DNA from: CAZRKC01 sp964600665
GTDB taxonomy: Bacteria > Bacillota > SLNR01
DNA: 37,688 bases
NCBI GenBank assembly: GCA_964600665.1
Contig: CAZRKC010000022.1
Location: 1-37,688 of the forward strand
Direction of reading: 5' to 3'
Positions within the stretch are counted from its first letter, which is position 1. Each line of letters begins with the position of its first letter. Below the pieces are notes generated by a model, which saw nothing but the letters and a program-made list of their open reading frames with translations, had not been told where the DNA came from and did not search any database. Positions 15,448 to 24,140 of this stretch are shown here, piece by piece. The translations under genes and the position numbers were made by a program.

Positions 15448-16665
15448 ATGAAAGCAGTCAAATGTGGAAAAGTGATTGATGGGCAAGGCGGGACCCCGTT
15501 CGTGGACGGCATTATTCTGGTGGACGGGGAAAAGATTGTAGCGGTTGGACCCGCAAATACGGTCAGTGTACCTGAAGATGCGGAAATCATTGATCTTTCG
15601 GATAAGACTGTGATGCCGGGGATGATCGATTGCCATGTACACACCAACAGTAATGGTGAACCGGCGACCGAGTTGAAAAATATGAAGGAATTGCTGCCTT
15701 TCAAAGCACTTAAAGCACTTAGTAATGCCCAAAAGGATCTTTATGCAGGATTTACGAGTATTCGGGATTGTGGTGCCAGCGGTTTTGTGGATCTCTCCGT
15801 CAAACAAGCAATCAATCAAGGTTTGTATGTTGGTCCGCGAATGCAGGTGAGTGGACCAATCATCTCAATGACAGGTGGTCACGGAGACACCCATCTAGCT
15901 CCTGAAGTGATCGTTGATCCGAGTATGCGCGCGGTGGTCGACAGTCCGGATGAAGCCAGAAAAGCAGCACGTGTTCACCTTAAGTATCATGTTGATCTGA
16001 TCAAGCTTGCCGCAACCGGCGGTGTTTTATCAGATGGGACAGAACCAGGATCACAACAGCTTTCATATGAGGAAATGAAAGCAGCAATTGATGAAGGTAA
16101 AAAGCTGGGTAAGCCTTCCGCTGCTCATGCGCAAGGGACCAAGGGCATCAAAGATGCCATTAGGGCAGGAATCACCTCTATTGAACATGGCTGTTTTTTG
16201 GACGCAGAAGCAATCCAGATGATGTTGGATCACGGGACATATCTGGTTCCCACTCTTTGTGCTCCTTATCATATTGCAGAGCATGGAATCGAAGGGGGAA
16301 TTCCGGAATACGGTGTCCGCAAAACAAAGATGGTGATCGCATCACATGTGCAAAGCTTTAAAGATGCTTATAAGGCGGGCGTTAAGATTGCAATGGGTAC
16401 AGATGCGGCAACTCCGTTCAACTATCATGGCAAGAATGCATTTGAATTACAGTTGATGGTAGAAGCTGGGATGACACCGATGGATGCCATTTTGAGTACG
16501 ACCCGGAGTGCCTCGGAATTAATGGGTTGGCAGGATCAGGTCGGCACACTTCAGTCAGGGAAGTTTGCAGACATTATTGCGATCGATGGGGATCCATTGG
16601 TGGATATTAAAGTACTTCAGGATGTCAAGTTCGTCATGAAAGGTGGCGCCATTATCAAGTCATAA
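15448..16665 (+). CDS. Amidohydrolase-family metallopeptidase (dipeptidase/prolidase-like)
   Basis: A 405-aa binuclear zinc hydrolase of the amidohydrolase superfamily. Metal ligands are complete: HVH (H63, H65), the carboxylated lysine in DLIKLAATGG (K186), HAQG (H227), EHGCF (H247) and MGTDA (D319). Sequence character, including SGPIISMTGGHGD and the C-terminal GTLQSGKFADIIAIDGDPL, is that of the group annotated imidazolonepropionase-like or Xaa-Pro/Xaa-Arg dipeptidase. It has no signal peptide, so it should act in the cytoplasm. The ATG at 15448 follows AAGGGGG. The T-box in front says it is made when Phe-tRNA is uncharged, so it may release phenylalanine from peptides or derivatives. That substrate is inference. 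Confidence 0.85.
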   Translation: MKAVKCGKVIDGQGGTPFVDGIILVDGEKIVAVGPANTVSVPEDAEIIDLSDKTVMPGMIDCHVHTNSNGEPATELKNMKELLPFKALKALSNAQKDLYAGFTSIRDCGASGFVDLSVKQAINQGLYVGPRMQVSGPIISMTGGHGDTHLAPEVIVDPSMRAVVDSPDEARKAARVHLKYHVDLIKLAATGGVLSDGTEPGSQQLSYEEMKAAIDEGKKLGKPSAAHAQGTKGIKDAIRAGITSIEHGCFLDAEAIQMMLDHGTYLVPTLCAPYHIAEHGIEGGIPEYGVRKTKMVIASHVQSFKDAYKAGVKIAMGTDAATPFNYHGKNAFELQLMVEAGMTPMDAILSTTRSASELMGWQDQVGTLQSGKFADIIAIDGDPLVDIKVLQDVKFVMKGGAIIKS

Positions 16666-16671
16666 GCAATG

Positions 16672-16693
16672 AGGCGGATTCCCCGCCTTTTTT
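16672..16693 (+). terminator. Rho-independent terminator after the amidohydrolase
   Basis: AGGCGG (16672-16677) pairs with CCGCCT (16683-16688) around a short loop and is followed by six T. It makes the Phe T-box unit monocistronic. Confidence 0.85.
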
Positions 16694-16749
16694 GTTGCAG
16701 GGATATCGATGCATACAAAGAAATAGAAAAGAAAACGGAGGGATGAAAC

Positions 16750-17337
16750 ATGGAGATCATGGATGCCATCCGAGGGCGGCGGTCAATTCGGAAATTCAAA
16801 AACGAACCAATATCCTGCGATGTCATCAAAGATATTCTGGACGCAGCAAACTGGGCGCCATCCGGTCGTAATGAACAGCAATGGGAGTATGTGGTGGTTG
16901 GGGGCCACACCAAAGCGAAACTGGCCCAAGTCTACCACCGTTTGACTGAAGAGAATATGCCCCCTGTTTCAGAAAGGAATCCTCGCCAGCAATACTTTGC
17001 TGATTGGGCAGAAAGCTTGGGAGGAGCCCCGGTGGTGATTGTGGCCATGTGTCGGCGGGAAGTAGTGCCCGGGTTGTATAAAATGGTTTTAGAGAGTGTG
17101 GCGGCATCTTTCCAGAATTTACTCCTTGCAGCTTATGCCAAAGGATTGGGTACCTGCTGGATGACAGGTCCATTGAGGGCTGAAGATGAGTTGAAAGAAA
17201 TTTTAAATATCACAGGCCTTTATGAAATCGTGGCAATGACACCCCTCGGTATACCCGATGAAACACCCGAACCTCCCGTTCGTAGCGATCCCGAATTGAA
17301 AACGAAAGTGAAATGGATTGAATGCGATCCTAACTGA
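16750..17337 (+). CDS. Nitroreductase-family flavoprotein
   Basis: An FMN-dependent oxidoreductase of 195 aa. It has the family N-terminus AIRGRRSIRKF (~residues 6-16, FMN phosphate contacts), AANWAPSGRNEQQWEY (~33-48) and the C-terminal GLGTCWMTGP and MTPLGIPDE stretches. The natural substrate cannot be told from the sequence; family members reduce nitro compounds, quinones or act in other flavin chemistry. The ATG at 16750 follows GGAGG; an ATG at 16759 is possible. It is separated from the upstream gene by a terminator and probably shares a transcript with the RraA-like gene 20 bases downstream. Confidence 0.85.
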   Translation: MEIMDAIRGRRSIRKFKNEPISCDVIKDILDAANWAPSGRNEQQWEYVVVGGHTKAKLAQVYHRLTEENMPPVSERNPRQQYFADWAESLGGAPVVIVAMCRREVVPGLYKMVLESVAASFQNLLLAAYAKGLGTCWMTGPLRAEDELKEILNITGLYEIVAMTPLGIPDETPEPPVRSDPELKTKVKWIECDPN

Positions 17338-17357
17338 TCAATAAGGAGTGATGTATC

Positions 17358-18047
17358 ATGCCCATTTGGCAAAGTGATCAAGAGCTATTTGCCTTGATGG
17401 AAAGTGAACTTTTCACTGCTGTGGTTGGAGATATTATGGATAGTATGGGTCTGATTCACCAGTTTCTCCCTCCGCAGATCAAACCAATCGCACCGGATAT
17501 GATGGTAGTGGGACGAGCAATGACTGTTTTAGAAACGGATACAGTGCAAGGGGATTATCCTGGAGCGAATCCATTGTTGAAACAGCCATTTGGACTAATG
17601 CTCCAAGCTTTAGATGGACTCCAAGCAGGGGAAGTCTATATATGTACCGGCTCATCCCCTGAATATGCGTTATGGGGAGAATTGATGTGCACCAGAGCTC
17701 ATATCTTGGGGGCAGCAGGGGCAGTTTTAAATGGTTACCATCGAGATACAAAAGGGATTATAAGTATTGGTTTCCCTACATTTTCATATGGATGCTATGC
17801 ACAAGATCAAGCACCTCGTGGCAAAGTGATTGACTATCGGGTTCCTATCTTGATAGGTCAAGTATGCATTCAGCCCGGGGATATTGTATTTGGCGATTTG
17901 GACGGTGTACTGATTATCCCAGCTGTTGTTGAAAATGAAGTCGTTGAAAAAGCACTGGAAAAAGCCAGAGGAGAAAAGGAAGTTGAAAAAGCAATCAAAT
18001 CCGGGATGCCGACAGAAGATGCTTTCCGTAAGTTTGGAATCATGTGA
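17358..18047 (+). CDS. RraA / HMG-aldolase-family protein
   Basis: A 229-aa protein of the RraA fold, which in different members is a 4-hydroxy-4-methyl-2-oxoglutarate aldolase, an oxaloacetate decarboxylase or a regulator of RNase E. Family marks are AVVGDIMDSMG (~residues 22-32), GAAGAVLNGYHRDTKGI (~116-132) with the Arg-Asp pair that binds substrate and metal, and GDIVFGDLDGVLIIP (~175-189). The C-terminal tail is charged and helical. A metabolic lyase is more likely than an RNase E inhibitor in this kind of organism, but the substrate is not known. AAGGAG precedes the ATG. Confidence 0.8.
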   Translation: MPIWQSDQELFALMESELFTAVVGDIMDSMGLIHQFLPPQIKPIAPDMMVVGRAMTVLETDTVQGDYPGANPLLKQPFGLMLQALDGLQAGEVYICTGSSPEYALWGELMCTRAHILGAAGAVLNGYHRDTKGIISIGFPTFSYGCYAQDQAPRGKVIDYRVPILIGQVCIQPGDIVFGDLDGVLIIPAVVENEVVEKALEKARGEKEVEKAIKSGMPTEDAFRKFGIM

Positions 18048-18118
18048 TTATCGTCCTGATGTGGATCCTTTCATCATGAAAGACATAGCGCAGCATCTAT
18101 CTGCATCATGGACATCAT

Positions 18119-19897
18119 TTATACAGGCCAGAAATGTAATAGTAGGGGTACGGACAAAAGCAAAATGATGATTGAAAGGGGGAGACCTAACCGCCAATAA
18201 TCAGAAAAACGATATCCACCCGGACCCATGACCAATGTGTTAGATTGATGCCCGATGGGGGTCATAAAGGCACATGATGCACCGATCGCGACCGCCATTA
18301 GAAACGGATCCATGGAAAAGCCCAGTCCTTGTGCCAGATTGATTGCAATGGGTGCCATCAGTAGAGTGGCAGCGGCATTGTTGACAACATTTGATAGGAG
18401 CATGGTGGTTAGGATAAGAACAGCTAAAGAAGGACCGGGACCTATGCCATTGATTTGATGGAGCAGGAAACGGGCGATCACTTGAGCCCCACCGCTGGTA
18501 TCAAGTGCCTGACTGATGGGTAGCATCGCACCAAGAAGAACAATAACAGGCCATTCGATGGTGTCATACATGTCAGTTAGAGGGACAAATCCAGCTAGGA
18601 CCATTATCAGTGCGGCTAGGGTAAAAGCGATCTGAATTTCTGCCATTCCAGTTGCGACCATGATAATCGCACCGCCAAAGATTGCACCGGATAATGCAAT
18701 TCGGCGTGGTTGACCTAAGCTTAGATTTCGTTCTGCCAAAGGCAATAGCCCGAGTTGGGGCATGACTGCTTGTAAAATTTCGATCCCTCCTTGCAGTAAA
18801 AGTACATCACCGACTTTGAGGGGGAGTCGATCAAGGCGAGTGGAAATCCGGGATCCTTGTCGGGAAACTGCTAGCAAATTAATTCGGTATCGGGTGCGGA
18901 GGGATATGGTGCTAACGCTCCGGTTCGCCATCAGTGACATGGGCTTGATGGTGGCTTCAGCGAGTATGATCTCCTCGGATAAAATGTCTTCTGCGTGATG
19001 TTTGTCCACCTCTGCTAAAACTAACCCCAAGCGTTCAACAATTTCTCCCAGCTTTTCAGCGCTTGCCTGAATTAGAAGATGGTCGCCAGCTTCGAGGGTA
19101 CGATAAGGGGAAGGGGCAACCATTTTTCTTCCATTGCGATAGTGGGCAGTTACCAGCCACTCTCCGCTAGACGAGATCTCTAGATCGCGGATTGAGGCAC
19201 CAACTAATTTATGCTCGTCAGGAATAATGATTTCGCTGATATAGTCATCGATTCGGAAGATGTCTTCTCGGGATGCCTGCCCCTTGCGATAAGGGAGCAG
19301 TCTCCAGCCAATGAGTACGATGAATATACACCCGGCCAGTGCCAAGAAGAAGCCAACTTTTGTGAAGTCAAACATTTGAAACGAATGTCCGCCGTTTTCG
19401 CCTTGCCGGATTAATGAAATTATGATGTTGGGTGGTGTTCCGACTTGTGTAATCAAACCACCTAAAAGGGACGAGAAGGCGAGGGGCATTAGGAAAACGG
19501 AAGGGGAACGTTCGCTTTTACGAGCTCGTCGAATTGCAACGGGCATGAATAATGCTAATGCACCGACATTGTTCATAAATGCAGAAGACGCAGCAACCAG
19601 TCCATTCAAGAAAGTCATCTGTAGAAGTAAGTTGTTTCCAGCTCGCGAAATCAGTATGCAAAGAATGTCCACAAGACCTGAATTGAGTAACCCGCGACTG
19701 ACTATGAGGACAGCCGCTACAGTGATCACTGCGGGGTGGCTAAATCCTGAAAAAGCATTTTCAGCCGGTACGATCCGAAGGAAAACAGCAGTTAGCAATG
19801 CAGCCAAGGCGACGACATCATATCGCCAGCGACCGTAGATCATTAAACACAAAATGGTAAATAAAATCACCAGAATATAGATCTGTTGGGTATTCAT
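18119..19897 (-). CDS. SLC13-family permease with two internal RCK-C domains
   Basis: A membrane transporter of 592 aa of the divalent anion:sodium symporter / citrate-type (ArsB-NhaD fold) group. About six membrane segments come first (residues ~1-200), then two consecutive cytoplasmic TrkA-C (RCK-C) regulatory domains (~205-285 and ~295-375), then a second membrane half (~395-592). NNVGALALFMPVA and NNAAATLLMAPIA are the paired substrate/ion-binding hairpin motifs. Substrate could be sulfate, dicarboxylates or another anion. The start at 19897 is chosen because GGGGGTG stands 7 bases upstream. It converges on the RraA-like gene with 71 bases between; no clear terminator is seen there. Confidence 0.88.
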   Translation of the reverse strand: MNTQQIYILVILFTILCLMIYGRWRYDVVALAALLTAVFLRIVPAENAFSGFSHPAVITVAAVLIVSRGLLNSGLVDILCILISRAGNNLLLQMTFLNGLVAASSAFMNNVGALALFMPVAIRRARKSERSPSVFLMPLAFSSLLGGLITQVGTPPNIIISLIRQGENGGHSFQMFDFTKVGFFLALAGCIFIVLIGWRLLPYRKGQASREDIFRIDDYISEIIIPDEHKLVGASIRDLEISSSGEWLVTAHYRNGRKMVAPSPYRTLEAGDHLLIQASAEKLGEIVERLGLVLAEVDKHHAEDILSEEIILAEATIKPMSLMANRSVSTISLRTRYRINLLAVSRQGSRISTRLDRLPLKVGDVLLLQGGIEILQAVMPQLGLLPLAERNLSLGQPRRIALSGAIFGGAIIMVATGMAEIQIAFTLAALIMVLAGFVPLTDMYDTIEWPVIVLLGAMLPISQALDTSGGAQVIARFLLHQINGIGPGPSLAVLILTTMLLSNVVNNAAATLLMAPIAINLAQGLGFSMDPFLMAVAIGASCAFMTPIGHQSNTLVMGPGGYRFSDYWRLGLPLSIIILLLSVPLLLHFWPV

Positions 19898-20016
19898 ATG
19901 CAAGCACCCCCACATTGTTTTCGTCGACGGACAAGGTTCTCCTGCACTTTATGATGCATTAACAGAACAGGACACATCGATTTTGTAGATATAATCAGGC
20001 TGAAAGAAGTGGTGTG

Positions 20017-21099
20017 ATGGATAGTCGATCAATAAAATCTTTTCTCTACAATCTGGGTTTTTCACCTGTTGGCATTGCTGGAGCAGAACCATTCGTCAAA
20101 GAGAAAGTCGTGATCCAAGACCGATTGGCATGTGGGTATATAACCCCAGGCATGGTGAAGGATTGGCAGGTTCGACTCCACCCAGAATGGTCATTACCAG
20201 GGGTTAAATCGATCATCTCAGTGGCAGCGAGTTACTTCACTGAGTATCACGGGGTGAATGAAGGGAGATTCGCGCGGTATACATGGGGTACAGACTACCA
20301 TCGGAAATTGACCCAATCGTTGCAGGTGATGGAAGCATGGTTTAAGTCAATACAACCTGACATCCATACAAAGATATGCGTCGACACAGGTCCCATATTG
20401 GACCGGGCGGTAGCAGCCCGAGGGGGGATTGGCTTCATCGGCAAGAACTGCTCCTTAATTACCCCTCAGGCAGGTTCTTGGGTAGTACTGGGCTCAGTGA
20501 TGACCGATTATGAGTTGGAGCCGGACGTCCAGAGCGTTGTGACATGCGGGGATTGCAGAATCTGCCTTGACCATTGTCCGAGTGGGGCACTCGTGGCACC
20601 ATATACATTGAATGATCGGCGTTGCTTGAGCAAAATCACTCAAGATAAAGGGGTTATTCCAAGAGCTTGGCGTAATTTATTGCAGGAAAGATTGTGGGGG
20701 TGTGACACATGTCAGTCTGTCTGCCCAAAAAACTCTCAAGCATTTATGCACTCTTCACCCATCTGGAAAGATGATGATTTTCAGGATTTTCCCTCCGCAG
20801 AGGAGATTATTCAAATGGATGAGAAGCACTATCAAGCAATCTTTCGAGATACGCCTATCGCATGGCGTGGAAGAACTGTTTTGCAGCGGAATGCAATTGT
20901 TGTATTAGGTTGCCGGCAGGATGAAATGACACTGCCATTACTAAAACAGATGGCATGTGACCCGAGATCATTAATTCGTTTGCATGCAGCCTGGGCATTG
21001 GGACAATTTGTCCAAGGATCGGAAATATTGTATCAGATGAGCCGAGGGGAACGAGATCCACGGGTGATTGAAGAGATCAATATCAGTTTGGGGGAATGA
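20017..21099 (+). CDS. queG: Epoxyqueuosine reductase
   Basis: Reduces epoxyqueuosine to queuosine in tRNA, a cobalamin and iron-sulfur enzyme. The 360-aa protein has the N-terminal cobalamin-binding part with KICVDTGPILDRAVAARGGIGFIGKN (shown here as VDTGPILDRA and GGIGFIGKN), then two [4Fe-4S] motifs CGDCRICLDHCPSGA and CDTCQSVCPKN, and a C-terminal HEAT-like repeat (~300-355, LIRLHAAWALGQF). The ATG at 20017 is used; a GTG one codon earlier is equally possible. A TATAAT lies at 19990-19995 without a good -35. The stop is 10 bases before nth, so the two are probably co-transcribed. Like nrdJ, it needs vitamin B12. Confidence 0.92.
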   Translation: MDSRSIKSFLYNLGFSPVGIAGAEPFVKEKVVIQDRLACGYITPGMVKDWQVRLHPEWSLPGVKSIISVAASYFTEYHGVNEGRFARYTWGTDYHRKLTQSLQVMEAWFKSIQPDIHTKICVDTGPILDRAVAARGGIGFIGKNCSLITPQAGSWVVLGSVMTDYELEPDVQSVVTCGDCRICLDHCPSGALVAPYTLNDRRCLSKITQDKGVIPRAWRNLLQERLWGCDTCQSVCPKNSQAFMHSSPIWKDDDFQDFPSAEEIIQMDEKHYQAIFRDTPIAWRGRTVLQRNAIVVLGCRQDEMTLPLLKQMACDPRSLIRLHAAWALGQFVQGSEILYQMSRGERDPRVIEEINISLGE

Positions 21100-21109
21100 G
21101 GACGGAAAT

Positions 21110-21733
21110 ATGGTAGAGAAAATTATCGCTCTTTTAAAAACTGAATATCCAGATGCACGCTGCAGCTTGATTTTCCATAATCCATTGGAAGCACTCATTG
21201 CGATTCTGCTGTCTGCACAATGCCGAGACGAGCGCGTGAACGAGGTAACCAGGAAGTTATTCAATCATTACCAGACTGCTGAGGATTATGCGGAAGCGGG
21301 ACCTGGGGAATTAGAGGCGTATCTGCACACTCTAGGACTCTACAAGAACAAAGCAAACAATATCCGGAGATTAGCTCGGGTTTTAATGGAACGGTATCAG
21401 GCTCAAGTTCCTGATTTGCCGGAAGAATTGATGAAATTACCGGGAGTCGGCAGAAAAACGGCGTTATGTGTACTGCAGGAAGTATTCGAAAGGACTTACG
21501 GAATCGTGGTCGACACACACGTAGCCAGGTTATCCCGGCGACTTGGGTGGACGCAATCTGATGACCCAGTTCAAATCGAGAAGGATCTTAGGGTGATGAT
21601 ACCCGAAGAGGATTGGAAAAGCATCAACCATCTGCTGATTGCACATGGGCGAAAGGTGTGCATGGCTCGCAAACCTATTTGTGGGGGATGCGTCCTCGCG
21701 GACGATTGCCCCTCGAACATAAATGTAATATGA
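21110..21733 (+). CDS. nth: Endonuclease III, DNA glycosylase/AP lyase
   Basis: Removes oxidised pyrimidines and cuts the abasic site. The 207-aa protein has the helix-hairpin-helix LPGVGRKTA (110-118) with catalytic K116, the catalytic aspartate D135 in VVDTHVARLSRRLG, and a complete [4Fe-4S] cluster spaced C-x6-C-x2-C-x5-C (C184, C191, C194, C200). I chose the ATG at 21110 since it gives the normal family length; an upstream ATG at 21068 lies inside queG. It may form a repair set with nfo elsewhere in the window, though they are not adjacent. Confidence 0.95.
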   Translation: MVEKIIALLKTEYPDARCSLIFHNPLEALIAILLSAQCRDERVNEVTRKLFNHYQTAEDYAEAGPGELEAYLHTLGLYKNKANNIRRLARVLMERYQAQVPDLPEELMKLPGVGRKTALCVLQEVFERTYGIVVDTHVARLSRRLGWTQSDDPVQIEKDLRVMIPEEDWKSINHLLIAHGRKVCMARKPICGGCVLADDCPSNINVI

Positions 21734-21734
21734 T
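21706..21734 (+). promoter_or_regulatory. Possible promoter for the MBL / selenoperoxiredoxin / DUF362 genes
   Basis: TTGCCC (21706-21711), 17 bases, TATGAT (21729-21734). It overlaps the end of nth and precedes three co-directional genes. The -35 is only a partial match. Confidence 0.35.
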
Positions 21735-21839
21735 TTATGTGAAAATGAAATTTTATGCAGGAAAATTAATTACCATCCCGAACTTTTATGAAAATCAATA
21801 ACATGATACTTAACGGTTATTACAGGAGGTGGATTGTCA

Positions 21840-22736
21840 GTGAATGAAACGAACAAGCTTGAAAATGCAATACAACCCAAAGGATGGTATTCTTCCCTTC
21901 CGCGGGCAATCTATGCTACTTTAGAGAGGGTGCCGGTCAAGAACGCATGGTTTGAGGTTTATAAATTACCCCATGATGTATATGCGATTTATGAGCCGGG
22001 CCAATTTCAAGAAGTTATGTCCTTTTTAATTCTTGGATCTGACAAAGCGGTCTTGGTGGATACAGGGATGGGCATGGGTAACATCAAGTCGGTTACTGAC
22101 GAACTGACGGATATGGAAGTTGAAGTGATCAATACCCATACTCATTTTGACCATTTAGGGGATAACCACCGGTTTAGTAAGATTTCTGTATTTGATGATG
22201 AGGAAGCTATTGCCACGATGAAAAATGGGGCTGATCATGCCCATATGGTCAAAAATATCATTGGAGATTCGGTCTGGAAACCTTGGCCAGAAGGATTTGA
22301 TCCTGAGCACTATGTTGTACCTGGATCAGTGCCAACACAGCTTCTTCATGACGGTGATGTGATCGATCTCGGGGATCGGACACTGGAAGTGATTCACTCA
22401 CCAGGCCATTCTCCGGAAAGTATCTGTCTTTTAGATCAGAAAAATGGTATTCTTTTTACCGGTGATGTATATTACCCTGCACCAATGTATGTGCATTTAC
22501 CAAACTCAAATCTGGATGATTATGTTGTGACCATGGAAAGACTGGCTTCAATCCCAGATCTGAAATATGTATACCCGGCCCACAATGAACCGATTGTCAA
22601 ACCAGAAGTATTAGGGAAAGCTGCTGCAGCGTTGAAGTCCGTTCAAAAAGGTGGACATCCCTACAATGTGGATAGCAATGGGTTAAGGAAATATTTGTTT
22701 CCTGACAATATTTCTGTGATTACAAAGGATAAATGA
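21840..22736 (+). CDS. Metallo-beta-lactamase-fold hydrolase
   Basis: A 298-aa protein with the MBL zinc motif HTHFDH (H100, H102, D104, H105), a later metal His in HSPGHSPESI, the bridging Asp in LFTGDVYY and a C-terminal His in YPAHNEP. There is no signal peptide. The family covers thiolesterases, glyoxalase II, persulfide dioxygenase-like and other hydrolases; the sequence does not decide among them. The GTG at 21840 is chosen because AGGAGG lies about 10 bases upstream; the TTG at 21834 would be too close. It is 25 bases before the selenoperoxiredoxin gene and is probably co-transcribed, so a role in thiol or peroxide metabolism is a fair guess. Confidence 0.82.
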   Translation: MNETNKLENAIQPKGWYSSLPRAIYATLERVPVKNAWFEVYKLPHDVYAIYEPGQFQEVMSFLILGSDKAVLVDTGMGMGNIKSVTDELTDMEVEVINTHTHFDHLGDNHRFSKISVFDDEEAIATMKNGADHAHMVKNIIGDSVWKPWPEGFDPEHYVVPGSVPTQLLHDGDVIDLGDRTLEVIHSPGHSPESICLLDQKNGILFTGDVYYPAPMYVHLPNSNLDDYVVTMERLASIPDLKYVYPAHNEPIVKPEVLGKAAAALKSVQKGGHPYNVDSNGLRKYLFPDNISVITKDK

Positions 22737-22761
22737 TTGTCAAAAGGGGAGGAGGCGGATC

Positions 22762-23241
22762 ATGGTAGCACCGCGAACCGGTGATTTGGCCTTATCGTTT
22801 CAACTGAACGGTAGTTCTCATGTTTCAATGGACGAATACTTAGGTCGTCAGACCATTTTATTGGTCTTTTTCCGCGGACATTGGTGAAACCCGTGAAGAA
22901 GACAGTTGGTGCAGTTGCGCCAGTTCATGAACACCAGAGAAGATGATGACTTCCAGATTATTGCCATCAGTGCGGATCCCCTTGAAGAAACACAGGCGTT
23001 CTCCAAACGGATGGAACTGAATTTTCCACTGCTCAGTGATCCGGATTTGGAAGTAATCAACCGGTATGGAGTATATCATGAAGATGAGCCTGATGGCCGA
23101 AAAATTGCCAGGCCATCCATTTTCGTGATCGACCATACGGGAATCATCCGGTATCACTACATTGGGCAGCATTACGATGACCGTCCGCCGTTCTCAGTGT
23201 TGACCTATGTATTAGATAGGGTGATGGAGGGATCAAAATGA
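22762..23241 (+). CDS. Peroxiredoxin-like selenoprotein with a UxxU redox motif (two in-frame UGA codons)
   Basis: A 159-aa thioredoxin-fold protein of the AhpC/TSA (peroxiredoxin-like) type, read through two TGA codons at 22885-22887 (residue 42) and 22894-22896 (residue 45). The local protein reads FFRGHW-U-N-P-U-RRQL, exactly the place where relatives have RGxWCxxCRxQL. Coding continues unbroken on both sides: VFFRG before, and after it IIAISAD, FPLLSDPD and FVIDHTGIIRYHYIG, all expected of this fold. GGGGAGGAGG precedes the ATG at 22762. A SECIS-like hairpin starts 8 bases after the second TGA. The stop overlaps the start of the DUF362 gene (ATGA). It probably reduces peroxides or disulfides with a diselenide. 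Conventional calling gives only a fragment from 22906. Confidence 0.88.
22904..22925 (+). promoter_or_regulatory. Candidate bacterial SECIS element of the selenoperoxiredoxin
   Basis: AGTTGGTGC (22904-22912) pairs with GCGCCAGTT (22917-22925) over 9 bp including G-U pairs, with loop AGTT. The loop carries a G in its first two bases and begins 16 bases after the second TGA and 25 after the first, in the range usual for bacterial SECIS hairpins inside the coding region. Confidence 0.65.
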
Positions 23242-24131
23242 AAAAAGCCCGTGTCAGTTTGGTAAAAACATCCGATCGCGCCTTTGGGGTGACAAAAGCT
23301 ATTGATTTGCTTGAACCAGATGGAATCCGTGGAAAGCAAATTCTTTTGAAACCAAATTTCAATACTGCAGACCCCACTCCTGGATCAACACACAATGACA
23401 CTTTGCGTCAGTTGATTATGGAACTCAAAAACCGGGATGCACGTAAAATTTCGATTGGAGAAAGAAGCTATCATCTCACCGAAAAAGTCATGGAAGAAAA
23501 GGGAATTTATTCTCTTGCCCATGACCTGGGTGTGAATATCATCAACTTCGATCATCTGAAACCAGAAGACTGGGTACTGATCAGACCAGAACATAGTCAC
23601 TGGAAAGATGGGTTTCGAGTTGCACGTCCCATACTGGAAGCTGAATCAGTGGTTACAACGTGCTGTCTGAAAACGCATCGTCACGGTGGTTTTTTTACAT
23701 TGTCACTCAAGCTTTCCGTCGGGACATTACCAATTCGCGGCTACCCTTACATGGATGAGCTCCACAGCTCTGTTGATCAACGAAAAATGATAGCAGAGTT
23801 GAATCAAGCATATTCTCCAGTCCTGATCGTGCTTGACGGTATCGACGCTTTCGTTGACGGGGGGCCTGATAAAGGAACCCGAAAATCAGGTAATGTGATG
23901 TTGGCTGGCTCAGACCGGGTGGCGATCGATGCCGTGGGAGTCGCGATCCTAAAAGAGCTGGGGAGTAACGAAGCCATCATGAGCAAGAAGATATTTCAAC
24001 AAGAACAGATTGCCAGGGCTGCAGAGATTGGCCTTGGTGTCAACGCTCCAGAGATGATTGAAATCATCACAGGAGATGAGGAAAGCGAAACATATGCAAA
24101 GGGGATCAGGTTGATTCTTGCCCAAGGGTAA
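23238..24131 (+). CDS. DUF362-family protein
   Basis: A 297-aa soluble protein of the DUF362 family, whose biochemical role is not settled. Family marks are ILLKPNFN (~residues 36-43), CCLKTHRHGGFF (~142-153) and the acidic VLDGIDAFVDGGPDKG stretch (~197-212). No ferredoxin domain or Cys cluster is attached, unlike some members. The ATG overlaps the stop of the selenoperoxiredoxin, so expression is tightly tied to it, and a strong terminator follows. A redox-linked role is suggested only by this neighbour. Confidence 0.8.
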   Translation: MKKARVSLVKTSDRAFGVTKAIDLLEPDGIRGKQILLKPNFNTADPTPGSTHNDTLRQLIMELKNRDARKISIGERSYHLTEKVMEEKGIYSLAHDLGVNIINFDHLKPEDWVLIRPEHSHWKDGFRVARPILEAESVVTTCCLKTHRHGGFFTLSLKLSVGTLPIRGYPYMDELHSSVDQRKMIAELNQAYSPVLIVLDGIDAFVDGGPDKGTRKSGNVMLAGSDRVAIDAVGVAILKELGSNEAIMSKKIFQQEQIARAAEIGLGVNAPEMIEIITGDEESETYAKGIRLILAQG

Positions 24132-24140
24132 AAAACAGCG

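Noticed and set aside
22906..23241. Peroxiredoxin gene starting after the second TGA (ATG-less or GTG start near 22906)
   Set aside because: It would lack the first beta strand and the redox motif, and the ribosome binding site belongs to the ATG at 22762.
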